Shown piece after piece: positions 1-9,709 of a DNA stretch of 64,000 nucleotides. Under the pieces are notes generated by a model. That model saw only the letters and a program-made list of their open reading frames with translations, ran no database searches and was not told the DNA's origin. Origin of the DNA: Parapedobacter tibetensis (lineage in GTDB: Bacteria > Bacteroidota > Bacteroidia > Sphingobacteriales > Sphingobacteriaceae); NCBI RefSeq assembly GCF_024704835.1, contig NZ_JAMXBE010000001.1, positions 1 through 64,000 of the forward strand, in the 5' to 3' direction. Each line of letters begins with the position of its first letter. Within the stretch, counting starts at the first letter, position 1. The position numbers and the translations under genes are program-made.

Positions 1-1
1 G

Positions 2-559
2 ATAAAACTCGGCGGTGCGGCCGAAGTCAAACTCACCCACAGCCTTAGCGTCAGTTCACTTAACCCGGGGGTCACCACACTGGCTGCATCCATCACCGGA
101 AGAAAGTGGGGCCATTTTTTGATAGATATCTACGGTAATGACGCTAAGGATGCCTTTGCTGTAAGGACCGACTCTGATAGTGATGGTGTCTTGGACAATA
201 TCCCTTTTTTGGTAAACAACTTAGGCAACGTAGGCATCGGCACCATCACGCCGGTTGATAAACTCTCCGTGAACGGCCGCATCCGCGCAAAAGAGGTCAA
301 AGTGGAGACAGCCAACTGGCCTGATTATGTATTCCATAGGGATTATGGGCTACAGCCGTTGCCTGAATTGGAAACCTATATTAAATCGCATGGCCACCTG
401 CCCGGCATGCCTACGGCAATGGAAGCGGAAGCCGAAGGCATCGATCTGGGCGAGATGAACCGCAAGCTCCTGGAAAAGGTTGAGGAACTGACGGTCCATA
501 TCATCAGGCTGGAACAGCGTATGCAAACATTAGAAAGTGAATCAAAGAAGGAGAAATAA
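2..559 (+). CDS. C-terminal part of a tail-fibre-like Bacteroidota surface protein (5' end outside window)
   Basis: The frame is open from the first complete codon at base 2 with no stop, so the start lies before the window. The visible 185 residues contain the NLGNVGIGT-type repeat and KLSVNGRIRAKEVKVE, followed by WPDYVF, LPELETYIK, GHLPGMPTAMEAEAEGIDLGEMNRKLLEKVEELT. This ending is very common in Bacteroidota proteins that look like phage tail fibres: a beta-rich stalk, then a short region ending in a coiled coil (about the last 40 residues, heptad-like, very charged) that probably trimerises the protein. The function is unknown; a surface or secreted fibre is inferred. It runs straight into the RHS-type genes downstream on the same strand, an association that suggests one secreted module. 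A TTG at 119 is in frame but is not a credible start because the reading frame continues upstream. Confidence 0.75.
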   Translation: MKLGGAAEVKLTHSLSVSSLNPGVTTLAASITGRKWGHFLIDIYGNDAKDAFAVRTDSDSDGVLDNIPFLVNNLGNVGIGTITPVDKLSVNGRIRAKEVKVETANWPDYVFHRDYGLQPLPELETYIKSHGHLPGMPTAMEAEAEGIDLGEMNRKLLEKVEELTVHIIRLEQRMQTLESESKKEK

Positions 560-560
560 C

Positions 561-644
561 ATGGAGAAGAAAAGGCAAATCAAAAAGGCATGGATGCCGC
601 TTGTTGCAGTATCCGGGAGTAACCAGCTGTTGATTAGATGCTAA
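561..644 (+). CDS. Very short ORF (27 aa) between fibre protein and RHS gene; possibly a remnant
   Basis: An ATG one base after the previous stop is preceded by AAGGAG at good Shine-Dalgarno distance and encodes a basic 27-residue peptide starting MEKKRQIKKAW and containing a short hydrophobic stretch. It looks like the beginning of a signal peptide whose gene has been lost, or a leader peptide translated just before the next gene. Bacteroidota rarely rely on Shine-Dalgarno sites, so the good site is not strong proof. No homologue is recognised. Low confidence that it is a functional gene. Confidence 0.2.
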   Translation: MEKKRQIKKAWMPLVAVSGSNQLLIRC

Positions 645-688
645 GGATGAGCTTATTAATTGGATTTCAGAAATACAAAGTCGGAAAT

Positions 689-3600
689 ATGTACAGAACT
701 ATCTTGATGTCCGTTATTTGCCTTGCGAATGTTGTTTGTTGCGTTTTGCCAAGTATCGCGCAGGTTTCACTGCCGCCGACACCCAATGCGGCGGCTTTGA
801 TAAAGTACAGTGAATTCGAACAAAATCTTGTGACCGGTACAAACGTGGTCAATATACCGTTGTATACCGCGGTATGGGGACGGCTTGATCTTCCCATTTA
901 CTTGGAGTACGCATCAAATGGTGTACGGGTTGCGGAAGAACCTTCCTGGGTAGGGTTAAGCTGGGATTTAAATTTGGGAGGGGTAATAAGCCGGGAAGTC
1001 CGGGACGAACCGGATAGGGTAATGCCCGCCGCTCCCCTTTCGTTGATGGATAAGCTGCCTGATGATATTATTAAAGGCATATCGTTTCCGGGAGAAGATA
1101 TCATGTTGCAGGATTATTTTTTGAGGGGACCCGGTGAGGGTTATGATTCTGAAGCTGATATATTCTCATTCAATTGCGCTTCTGGAAAAGGGAAATTCAT
1201 TGTCTCTGTCACGGGGGAGGTTATCCAGGAAACGCAAAGCGATCTAGAAATTGAGCTTATCAACCCGACGAACCTTGACGACGGTTTTACAGTAACAGAT
1301 GATAAGGGTGTAAAGTATTTTTTTGCCCAGAAAGAGCGGACATCAAGTATTGCGTCAGGAGACCATCGCTCGAAAACCGCAATTACCTCATGGTATCCAA
1401 CGAAGATGATACATCCGCAAGGAGAAAGCATAACGTTTACATATAAGGAGGTTTTATACACCACCCTTTATCCAGGCCAGGAATCGTATACCAGAGCGAG
1501 TATTACACAGGGGTTTAGCAATCCATATGTGCTAGAGGACGCCTTTTCTTCGTTTGTTAACGGTTTGAATGGGTACAAAACCGCATTGAATCACGGGGTT
1601 GAGTTTAGGGGTGTGGTGCCAGACCAAATAGTGGGAGAAAAATTTACTATCACATTTACCTCAACGGAACTTACGCAACAGAAATATAATTGTATCAATG
1701 GATTAGTAGTTAGACGAATAGATGGCGCATTGATAGAAGATATACATTTTGATTATCAGGTAACCAATTCCGGCAGAGTTTTCCTTAGTAATGTCAAGTT
1801 CAATGATGAAACAAAAACTTATCAACTAGCGTATAATTCTCCCGACTCGTTTCCCGGAAGATTCGCTAAAAGCAAGGACCACTGGGGATATTTCAATGGG
1901 GCATCCTCTAGCACTTCAATACCGTCCGATCCTGACTTTCCAGAGGTAAATAGTGGAAATAGGGAGCCTAGCTTGTCGCATGCTCAGGTTGGAATGCTGA
2001 GACGTATTACGTATCCTGTCGGGGGGTATAGTGAATTTGAGTATGATATGCACTCATATAAGGACAACGAGTTTAGGGAAAATATTAATTACGAAAGTGT
2101 TTTAGGTGAAACAGGCCCATCGTCATATGGAGTAGTGGTAAAGTCATCGGTTTTTACCAGTTACGGGACATCCATGGTAATTCGTTCCAACATATCACTT
2201 GGAGATGAGTGTTCCAGTTCCACGGATCCCGACATTGTCAACCGGATAGGAGGGACACTCAGGGTAAAGGATGTGCGTACGGGACAGTATCTTAACATAA
2301 GTAATGAAGCGAGGGTTTTTTATAAAGGGGATAGTGAACGACGGATTTCGAATCTTGAAATCGGAGGGGATTATCAGGTTGAGATTGAACTTTACAGGTG
2401 TACCAAAGGATACTTTACAATCAGTTATTCCGCAGGAATCGTTCAAACAGAAATTGTAAAAAAGGCTGGTGGGCTACGGATATCAAAGATAAAACACTTT
2501 ACTGGTAGTCCCGATCCTGAACTCGTCAAGGAAATCAAGTATTCGAAATTGAATGGCACAGAACAAGTTGGGAACCCATTTAGGAAAGTTCCAAATTATA
2601 AGAGCACAAAAACACTCGGATATTTTGACCAAAGTGCAGATGGAAGAAACCATGACTATGGAAAGTACAAAGTTGAAGCTATTTATTCGGAGCCGGATAA
2701 CATGGTTGACAGCAAAGGGAACTATATCACGTACCGGGTAGTTACCGAAATTTCCGCAGGAAGGTCCGGTAATGAGGGAAACGGTGCAGTGGAGAGGTAT
2801 TTCAGGGTCGATCAAGATGGACAAGGGGAGATTATCGTGGGAGATGAAAATAGGAATCTGCACAATAGTGTGCTTAGTAATATTGGTTGGGGTACTGGAT
2901 TAGAAGATTCTGTTTTCTATTATAAACAGGTCAACAATGGCTATTCCCTTGCCAAGTCCATCAAGAATCAATATACCTATGATGGTACCAGGTCTTTCTA
3001 CCAGCTCTTCTTTAAAATCGATAAGCTTTTCGGATATGGAGGCTTATGTAGTGGTGACATTGGACTATTGACCACCCAATGCCATGGACTTCAATCAGCG
3101 GGATATTATCGTGAATGGGTCGTTAGCGCTGAAAGAAAAGGAAAGAAATACGAATACAACTACTGCTCGTCTAACCATCAGCACCGATGGTCCAGATCGA
3201 GCGGTAATCTAACGGTGTGCGTAGCCCCAGGCCATAATAATATCGTCGCAACCATTCCCAATCCTGTTGGTGACCAACCTTTAAACAGCGTAGTTAGATT
3301 TGTGAAAAATGACCATATTGTCGTATCTAAATATGGATTCTATTCGCATCGTTATTTTTTATCCAAAGTTGATGAGATCGACCATCACCAGGGAACGCCT
3401 TCGATAGTAAAAAGCGTAAGTAATGAATATAATGGCCGGGATCATCTGCGGTTGACACGAAGTATCACGATTAATAGCGACGGTAGCAAAGAAATTGCCT
3501 ATACCAGCTATCCCCTCGACTATCCGAATACCAGCGGCTTTATCCATGACATGAAACAAAACCACTTGGTAGCCTACCCCATCGAGCAGGTACGATATAA

Positions 3601-4225
3601 GGAAGTGGGCAGTTTGCGGACGGTATTGTCCGGCAGCATTACCACGTATAAAGCAGGCGAGAAGGGGCTTGTTGACCAGGTCCTTGCGCTGGAGACAACG
3701 AACCCTATCGCGGTATCCTCGTTCAAATTCAGCAACCGATCTCTTGGGCAACTGCCGCCATCGGTAGGGAGTGCCACTAACTATTCGCCAGACAGCCGTT
3801 ACAAAGTAAGGCTTAGCTATAATGCGTATGACACCAAGGGCAATCCCTTGCAATATACCCTTGCAGACGGGGTACCGGTGAGTTATGTATGGGGCTATGG
3901 CGGGCGGTACCCGGTAGCCGAGATCCGCAACGCGACCCGGGCACAGGTCACCGGTACCGGCTTCAGCCAGGCAATACTGGATAACACAAACAGTACGGAA
4001 GCGCAAATCACCGCGCAGCTGAACACGATCCGCAACCATGCGAACATGGGCAAGGCCCAGGTAACGACATACACATACAAGCCGCTATACGGCACGTCGA
4101 GTTCCACGGACGCCTCGGGGCGTACGATTTGGTATGAATACGACGGCTTCGGCAGATTGTGGCGCACCAGGGACCATTCCGGCAACGTGGTCGAGGAGTA
4201 CAAATATAATTACAGGACACCCTAA
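689..4225 (+). CDS. Secreted SpvB/RHS-like YD-repeat protein, 1178 aa
   Basis: The frame is open from 638, but the ATG at 689 is chosen because it begins a clear signal peptide (MYRTILMSVICLANVVCC, cleavage after PSIAQ). The mature protein starts PPTPNAAALIKYSEF and has the typical opening of large Bacteroidota RHS-associated proteins: NIPLYTAVWGRLDLPIYLEY, then WVGLSWDLNLGGVISREV. The rest is a long beta-rich region, and YD-type repeats occur only near the end (YEYDGFGRLWRTRDHSGNVVEEY). It resembles the SpvB/TcaC-like half of RHS/Tc shells and probably forms the first part of a hollow shell whose other half is the next gene, 103 bp downstream. The middle (about 1400-3400) is visibly more AT-rich than the last 700 bp. 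Transport through the Sec pathway is inferred from the signal; the final destination is unknown. Confidence 0.8.
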   Translation: MYRTILMSVICLANVVCCVLPSIAQVSLPPTPNAAALIKYSEFEQNLVTGTNVVNIPLYTAVWGRLDLPIYLEYASNGVRVAEEPSWVGLSWDLNLGGVISREVRDEPDRVMPAAPLSLMDKLPDDIIKGISFPGEDIMLQDYFLRGPGEGYDSEADIFSFNCASGKGKFIVSVTGEVIQETQSDLEIELINPTNLDDGFTVTDDKGVKYFFAQKERTSSIASGDHRSKTAITSWYPTKMIHPQGESITFTYKEVLYTTLYPGQESYTRASITQGFSNPYVLEDAFSSFVNGLNGYKTALNHGVEFRGVVPDQIVGEKFTITFTSTELTQQKYNCINGLVVRRIDGALIEDIHFDYQVTNSGRVFLSNVKFNDETKTYQLAYNSPDSFPGRFAKSKDHWGYFNGASSSTSIPSDPDFPEVNSGNREPSLSHAQVGMLRRITYPVGGYSEFEYDMHSYKDNEFRENINYESVLGETGPSSYGVVVKSSVFTSYGTSMVIRSNISLGDECSSSTDPDIVNRIGGTLRVKDVRTGQYLNISNEARVFYKGDSERRISNLEIGGDYQVEIELYRCTKGYFTISYSAGIVQTEIVKKAGGLRISKIKHFTGSPDPELVKEIKYSKLNGTEQVGNPFRKVPNYKSTKTLGYFDQSADGRNHDYGKYKVEAIYSEPDNMVDSKGNYITYRVVTEISAGRSGNEGNGAVERYFRVDQDGQGEIIVGDENRNLHNSVLSNIGWGTGLEDSVFYYKQVNNGYSLAKSIKNQYTYDGTRSFYQLFFKIDKLFGYGGLCSGDIGLLTTQCHGLQSAGYYREWVVSAERKGKKYEYNYCSSNHQHRWSRSSGNLTVCVAPGHNNIVATIPNPVGDQPLNSVVRFVKNDHIVVSKYGFYSHRYFLSKVDEIDHHQGTPSIVKSVSNEYNGRDHLRLTRSITINSDGSKEIAYTSYPLDYPNTSGFIHDMKQNHLVAYPIEQVRYKEVGSLRTVLSGSITTYKAGEKGLVDQVLALETTNPIAVSSFKFSNRSLGQLPPSVGSATNYSPDSRYKVRLSYNAYDTKGNPLQYTLADGVPVSYVWGYGGRYPVAEIRNATRAQVTGTGFSQAILDNTNSTEAQITAQLNTIRNHANMGKAQVTTYTYKPLYGTSSSTDASGRTIWYEYDGFGRLWRTRDHSGNVVEEYKYNYRTP

Positions 4226-4328
4226 ACGTATACGGACATGGAAACGGGGAGAGACGGTGTCGCGATGGGGCATCGGGAAAATTTTGCGGAAATCCATCAG
4301 GAAGTCTTACCTTTATTAACTGAATGAT

Positions 4329-7300
4329 ATGCAACGGAATCACTATGTAGCATTATTACTGCTTATCCTATCGGGTTCGGTTTTCGCACAGGACATCACG
4401 CTGACCAGCTATGGTGGCCAAAGTGAAATCTCGGCCACCGGCAGCATCACACTGAAACCGGGCTTCCATGTGGCCCCGGGGCAGAACGTCTGGATCCATA
4501 TCACCGGTGTCCCCGCCCCACAGCCTTTGGGTACCGTACCCAGTGGTAACCAGAACTATATCCTGGCCACGACCTACCGGAAACCGTACGGTACGCCACC
4601 GGGCAACCCCGCCACGGATGATGCCATGCAGGCCATCACCTATTTTGATGGGCTCGGCCGCCCTTCCCAGGCCATACAGGTGAAGGGATCCCCCGGATTC
4701 AAGGACGTGGTTACCCCCATTGAATACGATGCCTTCGGAAGGGAGGCCAAGAAATACCTGCCCTATACCGCCAGCGGTACGCCGGGAGCGTTCAAAACCA
4801 ATGCGCCGACGGCCCAGGGGAGTTTCTACAATACCCCGCCTACCGCTGTACAGGGAAGTGCGCAACCCTATTCGCTGACCGTTTTCGAGCCCTCCCCACT
4901 GAACCGTGTGGTCGAGCAAGGGGCACCCGGTGCCGACTGGCAACCCCAGAGCGGAAGCATCCTCGGTTCCGGGCATACCATCAGGACGGAATACGCCACG
5001 AACAACACCGCTTTGTTCACCGACGTGGCAAATACCCGGAGGGTTGCACGCTACGGTGTGAACCTCGCCGCGGACGGCACACCCGCGCTGACACTGGGCG
5101 GAGCCTATGCGGCGAACGAACTTTATGTTACGGTCACAAAAGACGAGGACTGGAAGCAGTCCGACGGGCGCGTGGGAACCACCGAGGAGTACGTGGACAA
5201 GCAGGGGCGTTTGGTGCTGAGGCGCAGCTTCAACAACGGGGTGGAGATGCTTTCCACCTATTTCGTGTACAACGACTTCGGCGACTTGGCCTATGTGCTA
5301 CCGCCGGGGAGGGACAGTGAGTTCAACCCCGACACGGGAACGCTCCCCAGTTCCGCGCAACTGGACAACTTCTGCTACCGGTACCGTTACGATGGGCGTA
5401 GGCGGATGGTGGAGAAGAAACTGCCGGGCAAGGGCGTGGAATACATGGTGTACAACAAGCTGGACCGGGTGGTCCTGACGCAGGATGCCATCCAGCGGGC
5501 CAAAAGCCCGAAGGAATGGACTTTTACCAAATACGACGCGCACGGACGTGTCGTGATGGCCGGGCGTTACACCACTACCGCAACCACCCGTTCGGCGGTA
5601 CAGACAAGCGTGGACAGCCATACCCCCGCATGGGAAACGCTGAACACGGCCAATGCCAGCGGCTACGCAAACACCTCCTTCCCCAATGGCAACGGTGCCG
5701 AGGTGTACACGTATGTTTACTACGACAGCTATGGCCTGCCGTCGGATTGCCCCGCGGCATGGAAGACGCCGGGAAGCGGCTACTCCGCGATGGTACACGG
5801 GCTGCCGATAGCCACCAAAACCAAGGTGCTCGGCACAGGCACATACCTGTGGTCGGTGGACTATTACGATGACCGCGGCCGGATCACCAAAACCAACAGC
5901 CAGCACCACCACGGGGGCACGGACGTGGTGGTCACCGCCTATAACTTCACGGGACAGCCAACCGCCACCACGCGTACCCATACCAAGGGTCCGGCAACCA
6001 CCACGGTGCGGGGGCGCCATGAATACGACCATGTCGGCAAGTTGCTGAATACCTACCATCGGATCAACACCCAACCGGAGGTGTTATTGGCGTCCAATAC
6101 ATATAATGAAACCGGAGCGCCCATCACCAAGCAGCTGCATTCGGAGGACAACGGTGGCAGCTACCTCCAGAAGCTGGACTACCGTTACAACATCAGGGGC
6201 TGGCTCACGCAGATCAACGGGCGTACCCTCAACACCACGGAGAATGACCTGTTCGGCCTGGAGTTGAAATACGCGGACAGCGAGCGGCTGCTACAGCTAT
6301 ACCCCGGGCAGTACAACGGAAACATCGTGGAGATGGTCTGGAATACAAGCAGGGCGGACAAACCCCGTGCGTACGCCTTCAATTACGACCGGTTGAACCG
6401 GCTGCTTGCCGCGGCATACCGGGCGTACAACGCCAACTGGACAAGCGATGCGGAAAACACGCGCTACAGTGTCGCGAATATCGCCTACGACAAAATGGGC
6501 AACATCCGGCAGCTAAGGCGCTATGGAACGACTGGGAGCAGCAGCTTCGGGATCATGGACGATCTGGAGTACTTTTATACAGGCAACCAGTTGAGCCGGG
6601 TGAACGAGAAATCCACCGGCAACAGGAACCACGGTTTCAAGGAACCGACCCCGACGGGTGCCACGGAATACACCTTTGATGCCAACGGCAATATGGAGAC
6701 CGACGTGAACAAGGGAGTCACGGCGGTGGCTTACAATTACCTGAACTTGCCGCAGCAGGTTACAATCGGGGGTAACACCATCGGCTACCAGTATGCGGCG
6801 GATGGCACGAAGCTGAAAAAGACGGTGGGCAGCGCGGTCACCCACTATATAGGCGGTATCCATTACAGCGGTGACAACATCAGTTTCATCCAGACGGGGG
6901 AAGGCCGCATCCTGCGCTCGGCAAGCAGCGGGCAGTACACCTATGAGTACCACCTGAAGGACCACCTCGGAAACGTAAGGGTGGGATTCGACAAAAATCC
7001 CTCGACGGGTAAGGCACGCCTCATACAGGACGATAGTTATTACCCCTTCGGGTTGGTGTTCAACTCCTATGCTTCGGGAGCGGAAAACAAATACCTATAC
7101 AACGGCAAGGAATTGCAGGTTGAAGGGGGATTGGATTGGTATGACTACGGTGCCCGCATGTACGATCCGGTGATAGGACGGTGGGGGACTGTTGATCCGT
7201 TGGCCGATTCCATGCGCAGGTATTCACCCTATGTATACGGTTTCGATAACCCCATCCGGTTTATTGACCCGGATGGCAGGCGGCCGAAAGACCCTCCGGG

Positions 7301-7838
7301 CTGGTTCAAAAGCGCGTACAACGCCTGGACAAGGCTGGTTACGGGGACTTCGGGCTCATCTGCAAACGAAGCCATGCCCAATGCCGGCCCGCAGACAAGG
7401 AGCGTCAATAGAACGCTGGGGGTGGCCAGTGACGTTAAGGCTATAGGGGATGCCGCAGGCCCGTTTGCCTTGGAGGCAACCGCGGTAGCGGGGGAAGGCT
7501 TGGAAGTTGTCGGTACCGCCACAAAAACCGCAGGATATATAGCGGCACCATTCACCGAAGGCGGGTCGTTGGTATTGGTCCCGATTGGCGAGGCGGTGGA
7601 GACTACGGGTACTGTGTTGACTTTAGCCCCCATGTTGAGTAAAGGGAAATATGGAGAGGCTGCTTATACTGTTGGGAGTGGTGTCTTTTTCACTGGGTTG
7701 GGTAAAACCATTGACAAGGCTGCATCAGCGGGCAAAATCACAAAAACTGACAACGCGATATTGAACTTTGTCAATGAGATGTGGAATAAAACCGCTGACA
7801 TGATATACGATTATGAGGAAAGAAACAAAAACAAATAG
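4329..7838 (+). CDS. RHS repeat-associated core protein with DUF6443 and variable C-terminal tip (candidate polymorphic toxin), 1169 aa
   Basis: Signal peptide at residues 1-20 (ends GSVFAQ). Residues about 21-58 (SEISATGSITLKPGFHVAPG) match the short 3-coathanger-type motif common in secreted Bacteroidota proteins. The DUF6443-type start follows (TYFDGLGRPSQAIQVKGSP, EYDAFGREAKKYLPY), then many YD repeats (YDRLNRLLAA, YDKMGNIRQL, FDANGNMETD, YAADGTKLKK). The RHS core is at about 870-987 (KDHLGNVRVGFD, YYPFGLVF, YLYNGKELQ, WYDYGARMYDPVIGRWGTVDPLAD, YVYGFDNPIRFIDPDG). The last ~180 residues after DPDGRRP are unlike the core: an Ala/Gly-rich hydrophobic stretch (GPFALEATAVAGEGLEVVGT), then a lysine-rich end, and the DNA turns AT-rich near 7640. 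In known RHS systems this tip is the toxin, enclosed and released by the shell. No enzymatic motif was recognised in it. A 62-aa membrane protein follows after 3 bp. Confidence 0.88.
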   Translation: MQRNHYVALLLLILSGSVFAQDITLTSYGGQSEISATGSITLKPGFHVAPGQNVWIHITGVPAPQPLGTVPSGNQNYILATTYRKPYGTPPGNPATDDAMQAITYFDGLGRPSQAIQVKGSPGFKDVVTPIEYDAFGREAKKYLPYTASGTPGAFKTNAPTAQGSFYNTPPTAVQGSAQPYSLTVFEPSPLNRVVEQGAPGADWQPQSGSILGSGHTIRTEYATNNTALFTDVANTRRVARYGVNLAADGTPALTLGGAYAANELYVTVTKDEDWKQSDGRVGTTEEYVDKQGRLVLRRSFNNGVEMLSTYFVYNDFGDLAYVLPPGRDSEFNPDTGTLPSSAQLDNFCYRYRYDGRRRMVEKKLPGKGVEYMVYNKLDRVVLTQDAIQRAKSPKEWTFTKYDAHGRVVMAGRYTTTATTRSAVQTSVDSHTPAWETLNTANASGYANTSFPNGNGAEVYTYVYYDSYGLPSDCPAAWKTPGSGYSAMVHGLPIATKTKVLGTGTYLWSVDYYDDRGRITKTNSQHHHGGTDVVVTAYNFTGQPTATTRTHTKGPATTTVRGRHEYDHVGKLLNTYHRINTQPEVLLASNTYNETGAPITKQLHSEDNGGSYLQKLDYRYNIRGWLTQINGRTLNTTENDLFGLELKYADSERLLQLYPGQYNGNIVEMVWNTSRADKPRAYAFNYDRLNRLLAAAYRAYNANWTSDAENTRYSVANIAYDKMGNIRQLRRYGTTGSSSFGIMDDLEYFYTGNQLSRVNEKSTGNRNHGFKEPTPTGATEYTFDANGNMETDVNKGVTAVAYNYLNLPQQVTIGGNTIGYQYAADGTKLKKTVGSAVTHYIGGIHYSGDNISFIQTGEGRILRSASSGQYTYEYHLKDHLGNVRVGFDKNPSTGKARLIQDDSYYPFGLVFNSYASGAENKYLYNGKELQVEGGLDWYDYGARMYDPVIGRWGTVDPLADSMRRYSPYVYGFDNPIRFIDPDGRRPKDPPGWFKSAYNAWTRLVTGTSGSSANEAMPNAGPQTRSVNRTLGVASDVKAIGDAAGPFALEATAVAGEGLEVVGTATKTAGYIAAPFTEGGSLVLVPIGEAVETTGTVLTLAPMLSKGKYGEAAYTVGSGVFFTGLGKTIDKAASAGKITKTDNAILNFVNEMWNKTADMIYDYEERNKNK

Positions 7839-7841
7839 TGA

Positions 7842-8030
7842 ATGAAAGGTTGGCTAATACTTTTTGGAGGGTTTGCTGTATTGGGGTTTGGTGTCTGGTT
7901 GTTAACCCATATGATTAAAGAAACAAGGGAAGGGTATAGGAGTAGGTTTGGCAATGATATAGGGTTATATATATGGGCAATTGCATGCATAATCATTGGC
8001 ATAATCTTAATCTGGCAAGAGGCCTTTTAG
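7842..8030 (+). CDS. Small two-helix membrane protein, candidate immunity protein
   Basis: 62 residues, starting 3 bases after the stop of the RHS gene. It has two predicted membrane helices (about residues 3-22, WLILFGGFAVLGFGVWLL, and 42-58, GLYIWAIACIIIGIILIW) joined by a charged loop (KETREGYRSRFGND). Its position directly after a variable RHS tip, tight spacing and AT-rich composition are those expected of an immunity protein. A membrane-embedded immunity protein would fit a toxin tip that acts on membranes, and the tip does contain a long hydrophobic Ala/Gly-rich stretch. No family was recognised, so this role is inferred from position only. Confidence 0.6.
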   Translation: MKGWLILFGGFAVLGFGVWLLTHMIKETREGYRSRFGNDIGLYIWAIACIIIGIILIWQEAF

Positions 8031-8070
8031 GTTGATGCGGTATATTATACAAGCCCGGCCGTCCAACGGA

Positions 8071-9709
8071 GGGCACTGAAAAAGCTCTACATTTACGAGT
8101 TGGCTTAACAAACGATCAAGTAGAACCTGGTTTTACTTGATCGTTTTTTTTATTGCGCAATTTCGATATTTCGGGACATCGACTGGTTTTGGGATCAGTA
8201 TGTGCCCTCGCATTCCAATCTTTTGGTAAACAGGTTGTAAACAAATGGGTTTTAGCCCGGATTTCGGGTTATTTAATCAATTTCAGGATCCTTTTCAGGT
8301 TCACCGTGAAGATTGCCAGCGCCCCCTGCATTTCCATGTTCTTTATGCCATATGAGTTGGCACGCGCATATCCATGGACGTTCTTAAGCTCACTGTTCTT
8401 TGCCTCTATCTTGTATCGTTCCCTGGTTTTCTGTTTGTAGTAATCGGTTTCCTGAAAGTCCATCTGTTCTTTGTGGAGGTCGGATTTTATGGTTACCGAA
8501 TAGGTCTTGCTCTTCGCTCCGGGCTTGTAGCAGTTTTCCCTCAGGGGGCAGACCTTGCATTTTTCCACGTCAAAGTAATAGGTGTCCGCTTGGTTTTTCC
8601 CCCTATCCTTCTTTCCCTGGCGGGCCTTCCTGATGGCCAGGTGCCCTGCCGGACAAACGAACATCCCGGCATCCTTGTTGTAATCGAACATCTCCGCATC
8701 CTTTCTGGAGCCTTGGGCAATGCAAGGGGTAAGCCTGGCAACGATCCTGATATCCTGCTCACGGGCCAATTTCAGGTTTTTCTTGCCTGAATAAGCTGCA
8801 TCGCCGATGACCGTATCCACCTTAACCCCATTCCGCTGGCTGATCCCCAAAAGCTTTGGAAGTTCCGTGCCATCGTCCTTTTCCCCCGAGGTAACCACCG
8901 CTGCCGTGATGATCCGTTCCCCTGTCATGGCAAGATGGGTCTTGTAACCAAAGAAGTGGCTGTCCGCTGTCTTATGACCGATTTTCGCATCCATATCCTT
9001 GGAAAGCGTATAGTGCTCCTGGGTATCCCCAACCGTTTCTTTCAAGAGGTTCAACTTCTCTTTGACCGCGGGGGTTTCGCTCAGGGCCCTGTCCGACTCG
9101 ATGCGTTCCTGTAACTCCCTGCAATAGGCAATCTCTTTCCCAAGGTTACTCGACTCATTCTTTTCGGGCATCCGGCCCTTCATGTCCCCGTCTATCGCAT
9201 AAACCGCTTTGCGGAGCAGTTTTGACCGCTCCCTGAGGACATCGAGTGCAGAATGCGGGTTCGACCTGGACAGCGAATGGGTAGCATCCACGATGACCGA
9301 TTTGGATTTGATGATGTCCTTTTCAATCGCAATGCAGACTGTTTTGTTAACCAGCAGGTTCAGCAGATCCGTATCTTTCAGTCTAAGTTTGCGGAACTTG
9401 GTCAGTGAGCTGGGATTGATCACATCATCTTCCGGTGCCATCTCCAGAAAATATTTGAAGGACATATCGTAGCGGGAGCGCTCAACGACATCCACGTCCG
9501 AAACACAATAGATGGTCTTCAGCAACAGGTATTTGAACATACGGATAGGGCTCTCGGCTGTACGCCCGTTGTTGTGGCAGTACTTCTCGAGCAACTCATC
9601 GTATATAAAACTGAAGTCTATCAGGTCGTTGATCTTCCGAAGGAGGTTGTCTTTTGGAACGATCAGATCATACAGCCCCGAGTATGAACTAAACTGTGGA
9701 ATTGCAATT
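8071..9709 (-). mobile_element. IS1182-like insertion element, right end not found (boundaries approximate)
   Basis: The left boundary is a guess: GGGCACTGAAAAAG at 8071-8084 looks like an IS terminus, but no inverted partner is visible around 9660-10150. At the right, the transposase frame has no ATG, GTG or TTG of its own near its conserved N-terminus and reads straight into sequence belonging to a different transposase. The palindrome GGAATTGCAATTCC at 9698-9711 marks the junction. The element is therefore probably truncated at the transposase start, or was inserted into another IS with loss of its edge. Confidence 0.55.
8111..8151 (+). terminator. Rho-independent terminator after the RHS/immunity genes
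   Basis: A perfect 12-bp stem (AACGATCAAGTA at 8111-8122 with TACTTGATCGTT at 8134-8145), an 11-nt loop and a run of T to 8151. The T-run follows the stem only on the + strand, so it should end transcripts coming from the RHS and immunity genes. It may lie inside the end of the neighbouring IS element, in which case it would be IS-borne. Confidence 0.75.

Noticed and set aside
3359-4039. Long minus-strand ORF opposite the first RHS gene
   Set aside because: Shadow of the GC-rich 3' end of a strong coding frame; no recognisable protein features.
5298-6074. Long minus-strand ORF opposite the second RHS gene
   Set aside because: Lies wholly inside the YD-repeat coding region and has no family features.
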